From NCBI RefSeq assembly GCF_000002425.4, contig NC_037254.1:22521120-22585119 (forward strand): a stretch of 64,000 bases of DNA, written 5' to 3'. Shown here in pieces: positions 1 to 12,751 of this stretch (position 1 is its first letter; every line of letters starts with the position of its first letter). The position numbers and the translations under genes are program-made. This DNA comes from Physcomitrium patens (taxonomy: Eukaryota; Streptophyta; Bryopsida; Funariales; Funariaceae). Under the pieces are notes generated by a model that worked only from the letters and a program-made list of their open reading frames with translations, had not been told where the DNA came from and did no database searches.

Positions 1-3000
1 AGTGAAACAATCTATAATCACAAGTATATTATTATAATAACTTGAGACTAAAATTTTTGTGATAAAATCCATAAAAATAGAAGACCATAGTTGTTTTGAA
101 ATGGATAATAGTTAAAAAAGTCTATAGAATTGATCATAAGAAGTTTTTGACCTTGAACAAATATCATATGACTGAACAAAGTCTTTCGCTTTCTTCCACA
201 TTTGTAGGCACCATAAATATTTGGATGTAAGTTTTAAAGTCTTATTGTATCCAAAATATTTGGCTGTTAGAAAGTCATGATGTGCTTAAAAAACACATAA
301 ATATGCTACTCTTTTTGAAATATGTAAGTGTCTTCTAAAATAAAGTAGGTTGTTTTTGAACTCGAATTTGGATGCATCATGAGACTTAGAAGAAGGATTC
401 TTGATATCATGAATTAAAAAATCAGAGAATATACTTGATTGCATTTATTTGAAAAGCATTGAATTAATAGTTAATGTTGATTTTATTGATCAAAGATGAA
501 AATGCTTCAACTTCAAGAGAATCATTCTTTGTTGATCAAAAGATGTGTCTCTTTTTTTTGGTACAAGATAAGAATATTTAGAAAGGGCATCTAATAAATT
601 GTAGAATAGATATTAGTTCATTTTTGTAAGATATTGATAAAATAGATTAATAGTCCATAGAATAGTCAGTTTAGGAGGACGGATGGTTGATATAGTTATT
701 AAAAACGGTTTATTACAGGATTACGGTTAAGATATGGAAATCAATAGCAATTATATAGGAATTGTAGAAGTTTGTTGGAGTGCCAGACTATGATAGTCAT
801 GAACTAGGGTTAAGCTTGGTGCTACCTCTTTGTTTTCTTTGTTTTCTTTGTTGTTGAAGAGTAATAGATAGTTTTTGAATACTGAGAAGTGAGTCTATAG
901 AATAAATGAGAGATTGATTTATGAGTTATTGATTATATAATTGGAATATTATATGATTGAATTATATAAGAAGTTATTGAAAGATTGATTATAGATGGAA
1001 GATTATGATTGTTGTTTATTGAGAGTTGTGTGTGTACTAAAAAAGGAAGTTGGTGATTACGGAAATTCTGTGAATCCAGATTAATTGAAGTGAAGTCTGT
1101 TATTCCTAATGTTGGATGGAATTTATGAGTTTTGAACAGTCTTTTAAGAATGTGAGGTTATACGTTGTTGTTATCAGTTGATGAAGGAGTATTGTTCTTG
1201 GAAGGAAGCATTGTAGTATTTCTTGGTATTTTAGTGGTTCAAAATACAGTTAATTGAGTGATCCTAACTAGTAAAGCTCATGCGCTTAGTCTTTTCCTGA
1301 GTTTGAATTTCCCTATATAGATTTATTCTGAAAGGAATCTGTAGAATAAGTAAAATGACAATTACATAAACCTTGTTGTTTTTTGGATTGATAAGTAATC
1401 TTAAAATCAAATCTTGATAAAGATATGCTTCAATGTATTTAAAAAAAATTCAAAATACATGTTGACATAAAGTTGTCAAGATTCTTATCAATAGTATAAA
1501 TAATAATAAGATTAAAAGTGCCTTCTAGATAATGGTTCCATTCTTAAAACAAATCTATAATTACAAAAAGTTCTTTGTCAAGAATCTTATAATTGATCTC
1601 AATTACTAAAAAAAATCTTGAATGAAAATTTATTAGATGAAGTTTATTATATGTTCCCATTTTTGATAATATAACATCTAAAGCAAAGTCCAATGCATGT
1701 ATTTCTATAAAAAAATGGCTTAAAAAAATTGATACAATAAAAGATTTTTACAAAAATAAAGGCTCTTTTCAAAGCTTCAAATGTTGCTTATGCTTCTTGG
1801 TTCTATTGAAGTTTCTCTTTATAAGTCAAACGTGTAAGTGGAGCTGCAACTTAAGAGAAGTTCTTGATGAAGATCCAATAGTAGTTGGTAAATCCTAAAA
1901 AATATTAGACATCTTTTATTATTTTTGAAATCTTACAATTTATAATAGTTAAAATTTTTTAGGATCTATCATAAGTCCATGATTTAAAATAATATATCTT
2001 AAGAAGTTGACTTAAGTAGTGTAGACTTCACTTTTCTATCTTGGCAAAGAGTCTTACATCTCTTAGTTTTTGTAATACATGATGAACATGAAGTTCATAT
2101 TTTTCTGTATTCTTAGAATAGTTTAACATATTGTCTAAGTAACAAACAACAAAGCCATCTAAAAACTCTTAAAAAACATCATTTATTAAATATTAGAAAA
2201 TTTTTGGTGCATTTTTAAGTCCAAAGGCATAATATTATATTCAAAAGATCCATATTTGATTCAAAATATAATCTATCATTCATTTCTTTCTTTTATGCAT
2301 ATCAAATTGTATGCTCTTTATAAATCTATTTTTATATAGATCTTAGCTTGTTTCAATTGATCAAGAAGTCTAGATATCAAAAGTAGTGGATAACTATTTT
2401 TAATGGTAATTTTATTGAGTCCTTAATAATTAAGATACATTAGTAATGATCTATCTTTTTTCTTCACAAATAAAATTGGAGCTCTTATTGGAGATTTGGA
2501 ATGGCATATGAAATTCTTAGCTAGATTTTTTTTTAATATACTCCTTAAGTTTAGCCAACTCATTTTGTGATAAACTATAAATTTGTCCAAATAGCAATTG
2601 AGCTCCTTCTTAAAAATCAATTTAGTAGTCATAGGAACTATGTTTTGGTAGTATATCTGCATTCTTTTTCTCAAATACATCTTAAAAAATTTGATATTGG
2701 CTAGGAATGCTACTTGAAGTCTTTTCACCATTAGAAATAAGTACTTCATAAATAACACAAGGTAATCTTTCTTTTGCAGTATATAAGAAAGCTATTACAG
2801 CTACAAATATAAGTTTAATTATACTAGAATAATAACTTTCTATTTCATCAACTATACTCTTAGTTATCATTTTAGAAAAGTTAAGAGTACAAGAAATCCA
2901 ATCTCTTTTTGGATTATAACTTTCAAGCCATAATAAACCTAAAATAATTGAATTATAGGGAGATCTAATGATATTAAATATTACAAAGCCACTATGACCA

Positions 3001-3260
3001 TTAATTCTTACTTCTATAAGAAGTATTTCATGATTAATATTTTTTGAAGACAATAGACAATCATCTATGATTTCTATGTGAATATGTCTAATTTTCTTTA
3101 CTAAACGTACATTATGTCTTTTAACAAATTTTTCATCTAAAAAATACATTAAAGTCCTTGAATCTAAGAAGACAAAGGCTTTATGATGTTTAGATTCCAA
3201 AATAATATTTATTGTAAAAAAAAAATGATTATGAGGAAAGAATAGGATCTTCACTAGATG
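1..3260 (-). pseudogene. E1 pol remnant (protease, RT, RNase H, integrase start)
   Basis: The protease stretch (about 2890-3240) keeps the tail FNIIRSPYNSIILGLLWLE, which matches FNIIRTPSSPVILGLSWLE in Y, but the active-site DSGA has become DSRT. The RT stretch (2423-2640) keeps 'NFICHSKSP' and '[10 protein letters not shown]', the start of the RT finger region. At 200-230 the minus strand still reads W-C-L-Q-M-W-K, the integrase zinc-finger neighbourhood, with a CAA glutamine where Y has a TAA stop. Many stops and indels; not translatable. A solo LTR sits inside at 600-1366, between the integrase and RNase H segments. Confidence 0.8.
600..1366 (+). mobile_element. Solo LTR of family A (Athila/Tat-like)
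   Basis: This 767-bp stretch begins TGTAG and ends ATTACA. It is an inverted copy of 21321-22087, the 5' LTR of element A, which has the same length. Flanks are taaat (595-599) and taaac (1367-1371), an almost perfect 5-bp target duplication. Removing the LTR restores the E1 integrase/RNase H junction as seen uninterrupted near 55600-55660 in E3. No internal sequence follows, so it is a solo LTR left by recombination between two LTRs. Confidence 0.85.
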
Positions 3261-3289
3261 TTTTATAAAGTTCTAGCTACATGGTTCCT

Positions 3290-5360
3290 ATTATAGTTGA
3301 ACAAACTTATTTTTGCACATACTATCTTCTTTGATAGTCATACTTCTCATTTTGTGGTTGTGTTGCTTCTTTGAATAATGTTGAGTAGTGTATTTAGGTT
3401 CTTTACAATACAAGTTCAATCCTTCTTGATGACAACAAGTCTTTTCTTACTCAAAAAGAAGTTTGAAATATACTGCATCAATTTGTATATCCTCTACTTA
3501 TGAATATATGTATTGAGAAGATGTTGGCATTATTATTAAATTATAGTAGCATTAAGGTGCACTTGGATGACTTTTTGATCAAAATTCAAAAAGTCAATTT
3601 TCACATCTCACAACAAAGTCAATTGCTTGACTTAATGTTTGAGGATCAAATAAGTTTAGTATCAATTTTTTTTATCTCATATTCTAATCCATAGAAAGAT
3701 TAGCTAATAAATGCAAGATCATCTTATTTGATATTAATTGTAAGTTGTCAAAATTGTAAAGCATATAATATTGTTAATTGATTTTCTTGTCACAAAATAC
3801 AAATCTTGTTGGTTGCAACATGAGTTGCATCATGTTTTTCATACATAGATCAAAACTTTGCCAAAAAAACCTCCAAAATTATCTATTATTGAATCTTGTT
3901 ATTTAAAAAAAGATGAAAACTATGATAATATTGAATTTGAAAAGAATGTACCAATGAATCTAACTTTTGATCTTAGAGTTAGATAGCTTTAGAATTGAAG
4001 TTGAATCACAAATTATATTTAATTGATAAATCCTTGAAACTTGAATCTTGTGCCATCAAACTTCTTGGTGTCAAGATAGAGAGAGTTTGCCTTAAGAAAG
4101 AGTTGGGCTTGTAATTGCAACTAAATGCTCAATCAACTCTAAAATATTAAAGTTCTAAATTTATATATATAACATTTTTCTTTTTAGCACAATTACATCA
4201 AAATATAAGCCTAAGCATAAAAAAAAATACTCAAATATATGATAAAATATCTTAAAACCTTATATATCCTATAGAATTTAAAAAAAAATTTCAACAGTTC
4301 ATATCTCATAATCTAATAATTCAAACAAGCTAAAATTTTACATAAAGTATTAATATACTTTCAAAAACTATTAAAACAAATTTCAACTACAAATTCATTA
4401 CGGATCTTGAAATATTGTCAAAATCCTAACAATAGCTTCAAATCCTTGCTTACATATACCTGCATTTAATTTTCTTTATATCTCACAAAATAAGTATTTA
4501 AATACCATGAAACACTGATTTATAGCTCTTCAATCTAATAACATATACTTATGGAAATTTTGAGCCAAAATTCGTCCAAAAACTCAAGATATGACTTCTA
4601 TAATTACTATCAATAAAAGAACTCACTTACTATCTTTGAATTACATGTGTTGTCTTCAATGCCTTATAATTCCTTCAAAAAAATTCCAAATCATACAAAA
4701 TTTGCACCCGAATCATATCCAAAAACCTAAACTTATTGATATTAGCGTCCAAAGCTCAAATGACCTTGCAAAAAAATTCTAATCCCTAATAAGGCTTCAA
4801 ACAACTTCCTTGAATCCCATTGGATATGACATTTGACTAATAGGAATGAAGATCTTTATCCCTAGCATTCATCCAATCATATCTTACTTTCATCTTTTCC
4901 AATAAAGCCTTTTAATAGTTTAAACTTTTAATTTTAGACTCCAATCTTCTCTTAAACTTTATACTAAATATCTAAATCCTACATTATATAAACACTAGAA
5001 TCAAAATAGATAAACCTCTAAATAAATTTTCTTATATCAACTTTCTTTAAATTTACTTACTATGGACTTTAATCCACAACAAGACTTACAACCATAATAT
5101 ATATTTTAATTAATTTTTTTACATATTGTAAGCAACTATAGTATAATACCGAGCAGTGCAATCCTTGGTTCTCTAATACTAGAAGGATATTCTACCACAT
5201 GAAAAAGAAAAGGATTTGGTGTAGGTATTGAAGCAACTCCAATCATCTCTATATCTTTGCTTTTTATCATTCTTATTGCTCCCTATCGAGGTAAATTGAG
5301 TTGATGCATTACAAGCATTAATTCTTTCAATTATTTTTATATTTGTGCCATTGTAATATT
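3290..5360 (-). pseudogene. E1 gag remnant, split by an L3 LTR
   Basis: Noncoding remains of a retrotransposon gag. The stretch 3300-4068 matches 57560-58330 of E3, including the zinc-knuckle neighbourhood near 3380-3440 and the 'catcaaacttct' block that encodes the FDGTRSKF motif on the minus strand. It resumes at 5153-5360 ('gttgatgcattac') after an L3 insertion. No frame longer than a few dozen codons survives. Confidence 0.65.
4069..5148 (-). mobile_element. L3 solo LTR, copy a
   Basis: About 1.08 kb, an inverted and decayed copy of 5744-6988. Shared landmarks are 'agagagagtttgcc' at one end, 'ccctaataagg' in the middle and 'gtaagcaactat' at the other end. Flanking tetranucleotides are ttgg (4065-4068) and ccga (5149-5152). 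These differ only by transitions, as expected of a decayed ccgg target duplication. No coding capacity. Family identity of the parent element is unknown. Confidence 0.65.
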
Positions 5361-5743
5361 AATTTTAAGAAGTTGTGCTAAAATAACACTTAAAGAAGTA
5401 AAGATATCTAATATCACTCAAGACAAATAGAAGAGAAGATTTAAAAACAAAGAAAAAATACTAAAGACAATATCAATTTAGAAGAAAGAAGTTTGCAACT
5501 TCTAATACACTTAAGTTTTTATTAAAAATAAGAAATAATCCACTCTTAATAAAAAAAAGACAAATCTTTGATATTATAAGTGTACTTATAATAAGATATA
5601 AATAAAATATTTATATTATTGACATATATAGATAGATAATTGGAACCATGCTAGAAAAATTATTGAAGTTTCTAGATTAAGGACTATATTAGTAGATTAT
5701 GTAGGATCCATCATGGAACATTTTAGAAAGAATTTAGAGCGGT

Positions 5744-6853
5744 GTTGTACTATAATTGCTTATAATATGTAAAAATTAGTTAGGACATATAATATGTTTA
5801 TAAGTGTAAGTATATGTTAGAATGGTTAATAGATTAATTTAAAGAGAGTGGATATAAAAAACTTTATTTTGAATTTTATTTATTTTGATCATAGCATTTG
5901 AAAAAATTATAAGACCTAAATATTTAATATGAAGTCTTGAGAAGAGATTAGAGCCTAAAGAAGAAATTTTTAAATAGTAGGAGGCTTATTGGGAAGGATG
6001 AAAGTAAGGTATGGTTGGATGAAGGCAAGGAATGGAGATCTTCATTCCTATTGGTCAAATGCCATGCCCAATGGACTTCAAGGAGGCTGCCCGAGGTCTT
6101 ATTAGGGATTAGGGTTTTTTTTCCAAGTCATTCAAATTTTAGAGGCTAGTTTCATCAAGTTTAGGTTTTTGGGTATAGATTGGATGCAAATTTTGTATGA
6201 TTTAGAGTTTTTATAAAGGAATTATTGGTATTCAAAGTTAAGATATCAATTTTATATCTATTGTCACTCTTTGAGGCATAACATACGTTTAGAGAGAGCA
6301 AAAAAGGATTGACAACTGGAATTAGAGAGAACACTTTTTTAAACACACTTTTCATACACTATTTGATGAATTTGGAATTTGGATGAAGAAATTATAAAGG
6401 ATTGAAGTCAGCACATCTAAATCAAAGGCAATAAGTAAGTGATTTTATTCATAGTAATGGTTGGAGCCATATCTTGAGTTTTTAGATGAATTTTTAGCTA
6501 AATTTTTTCGAAAAAGTAGATTATTATATTAAAAAGTTATACATACAAATTTTGTGGTATTTGAGTACTTAATTTGTGAAATATGAAGAAAATTGAATTG
6601 TTAGGATTTTACTGATATTTTAAGTTTTGCAATGAATTTACAATTGAAATTTGTTGTAGTAGTTTTTAGAAGTACATTAGTACTTTATGTAAAATTTGAG
6701 TGTGTTTGAACGGTCCAATTAGAAAATATGAGTTTTTGAAGTTTAGAAATAATATCTGATAAGGATATTTAAGGATTTAGAGGTTTTATTTTATTTTGGA
6801 TATTTTTGGAAACTTAAGACTTATATATTTGATGTAATAGCACCTAAAAGTGT

Positions 6854-6895
<42 letters not shown>

Positions 6896-6988
6896 AACTT
6901 GGTCTTTCTTATCTCAAGTCTTGATTGAGCAATTAGTGGCAACCAAAAGCCCAGTGCTTTCTTGAGGCAAACTCTCTCTACTCTGTTA
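5744..6988 (+). mobile_element. L3 solo LTR, copy b, with 4-bp target duplication
   Basis: This 1245-bp insertion begins TGTTGTAC and ends CTCTGTTA. It is flanked by gcgg on both sides (5740-5743 and 6989-6992), and the L4 LTR is continuous once it is removed. It contains a long (TA)n run and no open frame of note. TG...TA ends (CA decayed to TA) and the short duplication support an LTR. It is not a DNA transposon with visible inverted repeats. Confidence 0.7.
6856..6893. repeat. (TA)n microsatellite
   Basis: About 19 TA units inside L3 copy b. Other L3 copies have only a short TA tract here, so the expansion happened after insertion. Confidence 0.95.
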
Positions 6989-7410
6989 GCGGTTATTAAA
7001 GTAAGGCCTACTATGGAACCTTCTAAAAAGGCTTAGGATAATTATCTAGGTAGGATCTATTATAAAACCTTCTAGAAGAAGTTTAGGGTAGTTATCCTAG
7101 TATGGTCTATTATCTAGGGACATTCTAGAAAGTCTAGGGTCATAGAACAAAGTATAAATAGGAATAGCTATGGCCTTCTGGGCATTTAATTATTTATGGC
7201 TTTAGACCTTCTCTTTTAATAAAGTTTGGTTTTGCATCTTCTTATTTAGTTTTATTTTGTTTTATTTTTATTTGTATAGTTTTGTCTTTTGTGTCCTATT
7301 TTGTTTAATTTTGTTTAATTTTGGTTTGATTTGTTTTGTTCTACTTTGTGATAAGGTTTTTTGTGGATTAAAAGAATCTTAGAGTTTCAAGATAGATTGG
7401 TCCTATTTCA

Positions 7411-7423
7411 TTAATATCAGAGC
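7411..7423 (+). other. Primer-binding-like site of the L4 element
   Basis: TTAATATCAGAGC directly follows the LTR end. It resembles the initiator-methionine tRNA complement TGGTATCAGAGC, with changes at the left end. The same site, TTGATATTAGAGC, is at 23230-23242 on the other strand behind another L4 LTR. Confidence 0.6.
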
Positions 7424-7455
7424 AAATGTTAGAGTGTTCTTTGATAGTGTATTGA

Positions 7456-8538
7456 TAGCCATCATATTTAGTATGAAGCCTTGTGAGAAGGTAGAAGCCT
7501 AAGGATGAAAATCTAAACTAGTAGGAGGCTAATTGAGAGGGATGAAAGTAAGGCATGGTCGGATGAAGGCAAAGAATGGAAAACTTCATCCCTATTGATC
7601 GAAGGCCATGCCCAATGGGCTTCAAGGAGGCTGCCCGAGGCCTTATTAGGGATTAGGATTCCTCTTTCGAGGGCTTTCGGAGATTACAAGCTAGGATTGT
7701 AAAGTTTAGGATTTGGGGTACAATTTGTGTGCAAAAATTAGAGGATTTGGAATTAGAATGGAAAAGTTATAGCCGTTTGAAGTTAAGGTATTTATTTAAG
7801 ACATACTGTTACTCTTTTGAGAGTACGAGGAGTTTTACAGCAGCTTTTGAAGATCGAAAGGTGTGACTGGAACGGCAATTTCAAGGCCTACATCTTTTAC
7901 AAAAGAACTATTGCTTTTGGAGTTCATATGAAGGAGTTGTAAGGAGTTGAAGGCGGTGCTTCCAAATCAAAGGCAGTAAATAAGTGGTTTTGTTTGTAGT
8001 AATGGTTGGAGCCATAACTTGAATATTCGTGATGAATTTTTGGCTCAAACTTTTGGAAAATATAAATTTTTGTGTTAAGAAGCTATACATACAAATTTCG
8101 TGGCATTTGAGCTTATATTTTGTGAGATATGAAGAAAATTGCACATGGATATATAAAGACAAGGGTTTGAAGCGACTGTTAGGATTTTCAAGATATCTCA
8201 AGATCTGCAACGAATTTGTAGTTGAAATTTGTTGTAGAAGTTAATAAGAATACATCAGTACCTCATGTAAAATTTGAGTTTGTTTGGATGATCGGATTAG
8301 GAGATAAGAGGTGTTGAAGTTCGGAAAAATCTCCACATAAGAATAAACAAGGTTTTAGAAGATTTTATCATATTTTGGAAGTTGTGGGTTACTTGAGGAT
8401 TGTGTATTTGGTATAATTACTCAAAAGGTAAAAATTATATATAAACTTAGGGCTTCCTTTATTTTCAAGCTTGATTGAATAATTAGTAACAGCCAGAAGT
8501 CCAATGTTTTCTTGAGGCAAACTCTCTCTACCCTGACA
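7456..8538 (+). mobile_element. L3 LTR, copy c, 5'-truncated
   Basis: It aligns with 5905-6988 and, inverted, with 59388-60480. It is the least decayed copy, ending CTACCCTGACA. The first roughly 160-200 bp of the family are missing, and it abuts the L4 leader (7411-7455) on the left. Short open frames at 7908-8244 exist on both strands and recur in copy d, but they overlap each other and look like chance frames of a noncoding repeat. Confidence 0.65.
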
Positions 8539-8750
8539 ACCACAACACAGAATGACCTCTAACTAGTGTCCCACTCCTATTCTCTTACTACTGGTGATCA
8601 TGACAACATGTTACTCATATTGTCTGTTTCTCATCTCTGTCCCATCTGACACATTAATAATTACTAACTATCTTTTCAGCTACTTCTACACCATGACACA
8701 TTTATACCATACTTAGGTCTAATCTTGTGTCCATTTGAAGTCACTCCTCC
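8539..8750. other. Unassigned sequence at the truncated 3' side of element A
   Basis: It lies between the end of L3 copy c and the end of the A integrase. It probably represents A sequence downstream of pol, but nothing similar to the 767-bp A LTR is present. The 3' LTR of A has therefore been lost or cut off by the L3 junction. Confidence 0.4.
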
Positions 8751-8754
8751 AAAA

Positions 8755-9840
8755 AAAATGAAAATCCGTCTCAGATTTTATATATTATATAACTGTAATC
8801 GATTCTCGTTAATGCAGGTATTGAAGCGATGGCCCATGAAATCCTCCAATTGAACAGACCCATTGGAAAAATCTTCAATCTTCCAATATGGCCCATGCTA
8901 GCGAACTTGAAATTTTTCTGGAAAATAATTAAACCGGCTATCATACATTAATACCAAATCATTGGGCATAAAAATCTTCGGATGCAGTTTACGATCATAA
9001 TAACTCTTCCTCTGTTTTTGAGTTGCTTCCATGTTGAAAAGAGTTGTAGCCCGTATTTCATCCAATCTTCCAATTTTGCCAACCGAGAATGTAATGACTC
9101 TTTGTCACTGAGTCGTTCATCCAAGGCAATCCGCAAACTTTGAACCTCCAACTCGATGGGTAAAATTACCTCTTGATCTTAAACTAGTTGAAACGGAGTA
9201 GAGTTGGTAGTTACTTTATATGCGATGCGATATGCCCACAAAGCCACAAAGAGTTTGGTCTCCCAATCGGTATCCACCCTCGCAATTGTCTTAGTCAAGA
9301 CCTTGCACAAAATTCAATTGGTCTTTTTTATTTGTCCATTAGCACAAGGATGATATGGAGTGATTTTTTGATGCTTAATCTCATATGTGTTCGTCAAGGT
9401 AACTATGGTAGCATTTAAGAAATATGTGCCACAATTGCTAACCAATTTCATCGGACACCCAAATTAAGTTATAATATTCTCGTATAAAAAACTAGCCTTT
9501 GTACTGGCATTATCATGGTGGGTAGCAATAACCTCTGTCCATTTTGTTACATAATCTATGGCAACTAAAATATATCGCTTCTGGCTAGATTTTGACGTTG
9601 GTGCGATGGAACCGACAAAATCAATATCTCATTTTTCGAATGGTGCCTGTACCAAGATTGGAACTAACGACATGGCAAAAGTGCCCGTGAGTCGATCAAT
9701 TCGTTGACAGGGATGACAATGATGAACAATTTGGTGCGGATCAGAAAACATTGTGAGCCACCAATATCCGACCATTAAAGCCTTGCGAGCAGTACTATCT
9801 CCCGTGAAATGACTACTACAACTATCCAAATGGCAACCTT
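8755..9840 (-). pseudogene. A integrase remnant
   Basis: The HHCC zinc finger is visible at 9629-9829 ('HHCHPCQRIDR'). The DDE core follows at about 9190-9620, where the minus strand reads DFVGPI, then IDYVTKW, then 'HPCANGQ'. The C-terminal part at 8948-9151 has 'RLAKLEDWMKYG', and a GPY-type module (HGPYWKIEDF) lies at about 8850-8905. Frameshifts and stops separate the blocks. The family catalyses insertion of retrotransposon cDNA; this copy is dead. Confidence 0.8.
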
Positions 9841-9989
9841 CTAGGATTGACTATACTTCACTTGGAAAGATACAACATCGTAAAATATCATCTTTGCCCT
9901 TTTTATACAAAGCATCGCAAATCGTTGTGTACAGGGCACTCTTCAAAATGAGTTACTTCTTAAGCTTCTCGGTGAAAGTCGACGAAAAG

Positions 9990-11480
9990 GTGTGGAAGGT
10001 CAAAAACTGAATGATTTCACTATATTCAAGGAAAATCACATCCACCACAAATAATTCGGCATTGGAAAGAGCATCCAAGAGAAGCTCGTTGCCAAGAATA
10101 TTAGACAACCAGGATAAATGATCAACATTGGCATGTTTCTTCTCAAGTTGTACAACAATCGTAAAATTAAATTCTTGTAAGAGTAAGACCTATTTGGCAA
10201 TGCGTCCACTCAATTAAAGCTTATTAATCATGTATTTGAGGGCATCATGATCCACATAAAAAATAAATGGATATCCAAGCAAATAGTGCCAAAATTTCTG
10301 AATTGAGTATATCATACTCAACGCTTCTCATTCAGTAGTAGTGTAATTACATTTGACAGCCACCAATTGTCGACTGGCATAATAGATAGGATGATCGAGA
10401 TCCTTGTCATCCTTCTCACTTAACACCAATCCAATAGCCACATTAGATGTATCAACGTACACATGAAAGGGCTTCGTCTATGAGGAGCCACCAATATTGG
10501 TGCAGAGACCAATTTTGACTTCAACACTTCAAAGGCCACGGTACATTCCATGGTCCAGATGGGACTAGTCCCATCTGATGGAGGTTTCTTTAGTAAGTTC
10601 GTTAAAGATTGACAATTAGCTGCGAACGAACAAATGAATCTTCGATAATAACTGACATGGCCGATAAATCCACGAATATCGGAGATCGTCTCTGGTTTGG
10701 GCAAGTTCATTATATGCTGCACTTTGTCAGGATCTGTAGCAATACTATGATTGGAGACGATATGTCCTTATAATTTACTGGAAAAAACACCAAATTGACA
10801 CTTCTTCGAGTTCAACGATATTCCAAACTTAATGCACCGAGCCAAACATTTGCCCAGATAATTAAGATGATCATATTTTGTACTGAATGCACAAAAGTCA
10901 TCTAAAAAGATCTCCATAAACAGCCGAAGATAGTCGTAGAAGGCTTGACTCATCACTCTCTAAAACATGGCTGGGGCATTACATAACCCAAAAGGCATCA
11001 CACGATAAGCAAATGTGCCCCAATCCATAGTAATGGTCGTCTTAAGTTGGTCTTCCATTGCAATTTGAACTTGATTATATCCGGAAATCCATCGAGGAAC
11101 AAATAACATTCATGATAAGCTACGGCTTCTAATATACTATCTATGAAAGGCAACAAAAAGTAATCCTTCTTGGTGGCCGCATTAAGTTTCCAAAAATCCT
11201 AGCAAATGCGGATTTTTCTATTCTTTTTCGGCACCATGACGATTGAAGAAACCCACTCGCTATTCGGTACTTGATAAATAAAATCAACCACAAGAAGCTT
11301 GTCCATTTCTTCCGTCACCATGAGGAAATATTTAGGATTAAGGCGATGTTACTTTTGTCGTACCGGTTTAGCGTTCTCCTCTAAAATGATCCGATGCTCA
11401 TAGAAGTTAGCGGAGATATCCTTTAAATCAGCATAAGTTCAAGCAAAAGTGGACTTGTGATGCAAGAAAAATTCTGTCCA
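9990..11480 (-). pseudogene. A reverse transcriptase and RNase H remnant
   Basis: The RT catalytic motif survives as IFLDDFCAFS at 10768-10956, an FLDD version of YxDD. Downstream comes 'ISDIRGFIGHVSYYRRFI' (10420-10722), the RT connection common to Ty3 elements. RNase H follows, ending around 10090-10150 in a KHANVDHLS motif. Stops interrupt every segment. The RT fingers near 11200-11400 are recognisable only in pieces. Confidence 0.8.
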
Positions 11481-11920
11481 ACAGGTCAAGTCCTGCTCCT
11501 TAATACCTTCGTAGACATTAATTGTCCGAGATTTTGCTGTGCTCGCCAAATTAATAGTTTGACATAAAGGTGCAACGATGATGTTTTATTTCAACTCCCG
11601 CGGTGGTTGAAAATCAGTTGGTATGTCCGACATGTATAAAGTACTGAATCCTGTGTCTAGAGCACTAACAAGGTGCACATTATACTTAGTCATCCAATCA
11701 ATACTAACATAATCAGAGCTTTCTAAATTCGATGGGTATATTAAGTACTCACCTAGACCTCCACATTAGTACACCACTCCAAGGTTTTACAATACCTCCA
11801 CGAATGCCTTTGTAATCGATGTGACTATGTCATTATTGGAGCTAAGTTCATCGTCCGATGTCAATTTAGATGCTGATAATTGTGACTCCCCGTGATAACA
11901 TATGGGATACATTTATAATA

Positions 11921-12751
11921 TCATTTTGTCGTCTCCTTGCTAATTATCAAAGTACCCTGACTCCAATCATTTTTTGCCTTTGCTTGATAAAGCCAAGGTC
12001 GTCCCAATAAAATTAGATACGATAAAGTTGAATGTTGTAGTTGAAAGACAATAAAGTCAATTACATATGTAATACCAATAATTATAATTTGAACACTCTG
12101 TAAAATATCCATTGGTTTAATCCGGCTATATTTTGTCATCCGTAATACCAATGTCGTGGGTACTAAATATTCTAAATCTAAAGCATCTATTATATCAGTG
12201 TTCAGTAAATTAACATTGGAACCACCATCCACCTGAACACCTGAGATCATAACAGTGTTAATCGAAACATCGATGGTTGGTGCACCTGGGTCAGGGTTCA
12301 AACTGACTTCACAAACTTCTTTATTACATTGCCTATGTGGTGTTAACGATGAATTCAATATAGAACGATACTCTGGTACGACCGCTAGAAGTTGCTTCAT
12401 AGAAATAGAAGGCCGAATAGTATCTAGATCCTTTAATATGTCATAAGATTTCATATTTAGGATAATGCCCAATGCCCTCTTTCTTTTCATTAGTTGGAGT
12501 TTAACTCCTTGAGGTAAGATATTCTTCCGCCTTGGACTCAGAATTGGAACAGCAGACGGATTTTCTTTGGAATTCACGGCTCTGAGAGGATCTTTCAATG
12601 AATAGGATGTTTCTTGAAACGGCATACAGAACGAAACAGCTTGAAATGGATCTGAAGCCTCTGTAATCAGTACCTCATTGGGTAGCCCAACCAAGTCAGG
12701 TCTCATACTGGGTAAGAGGCCCGTAACAAGACTTGAATTGGATGTCTCCAT
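11921..12751 (-). pseudogene. A aspartic protease region, open for 276 codons
   Basis: The longest surviving frame of A pol. The retropepsin centre is 'VQVDGGSNVNLL', with DGGS in place of the usual D[ST]G. Further on, ILLGRPWLYQAKA is the conserved tail of Athila/Tat-like proteases. The N-terminal 100 residues look like low-complexity linker. The frame is cut off from gag by Y and by stops around 12760-13170, where a third zinc-knuckle-like remnant (Y-Y-T-S-E-C-P) can be read. Probably inactive. Confidence 0.75.

Larger units (their letters stand above)
1..5610 (-). mobile_element. E1: decayed Ty3/gypsy chromovirus, 3' part outside the window
   Basis: Order read on the minus strand from high to low coordinates: untranslated leader (about 5590-5380), gag, aspartic protease, reverse transcriptase, RNase H and the start of integrase, which runs off the left edge. 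Each block can be aligned by eye with the young element Y and with E3 (for example 61-140 with 55097-55170). All frames are broken and the copy is strongly AT-biased, as expected from long decay of methylated cytosines. It is interrupted by a family-A solo LTR (600-1366) and an L3 solo LTR (4069-5148). The leader still shows the 'aataatccactctt' block shared with E3 and Y. The exact 5' LTR boundary is not resolved. Confidence 0.85.
5611..7410 (+). mobile_element. L4-family LTR, split by an L3 solo LTR
   Basis: The stretch 5611-5743 plus 6989-7410 makes one LTR of about 550 bp. It resembles 61635-62089, 22088-22503 and the inverse of 23243-23530. It has 'gtataaatagg' as a TATA-like site near 7151 and the shared block 'agtaaagtttggtt' (with a variant here). 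It ends in cctatttca. A primer-binding-like sequence follows at once, so this looks like the 5' LTR of an otherwise lost plus-strand element. The left boundary is uncertain by about 15 bp. Confidence 0.65.

Noticed and set aside
7908..8244. Open frames on both strands that recur at 59682-59958
   Set aside because: They recur only because the L3 repeat recurs; the two strands overlap and the other L3 copies have stops.
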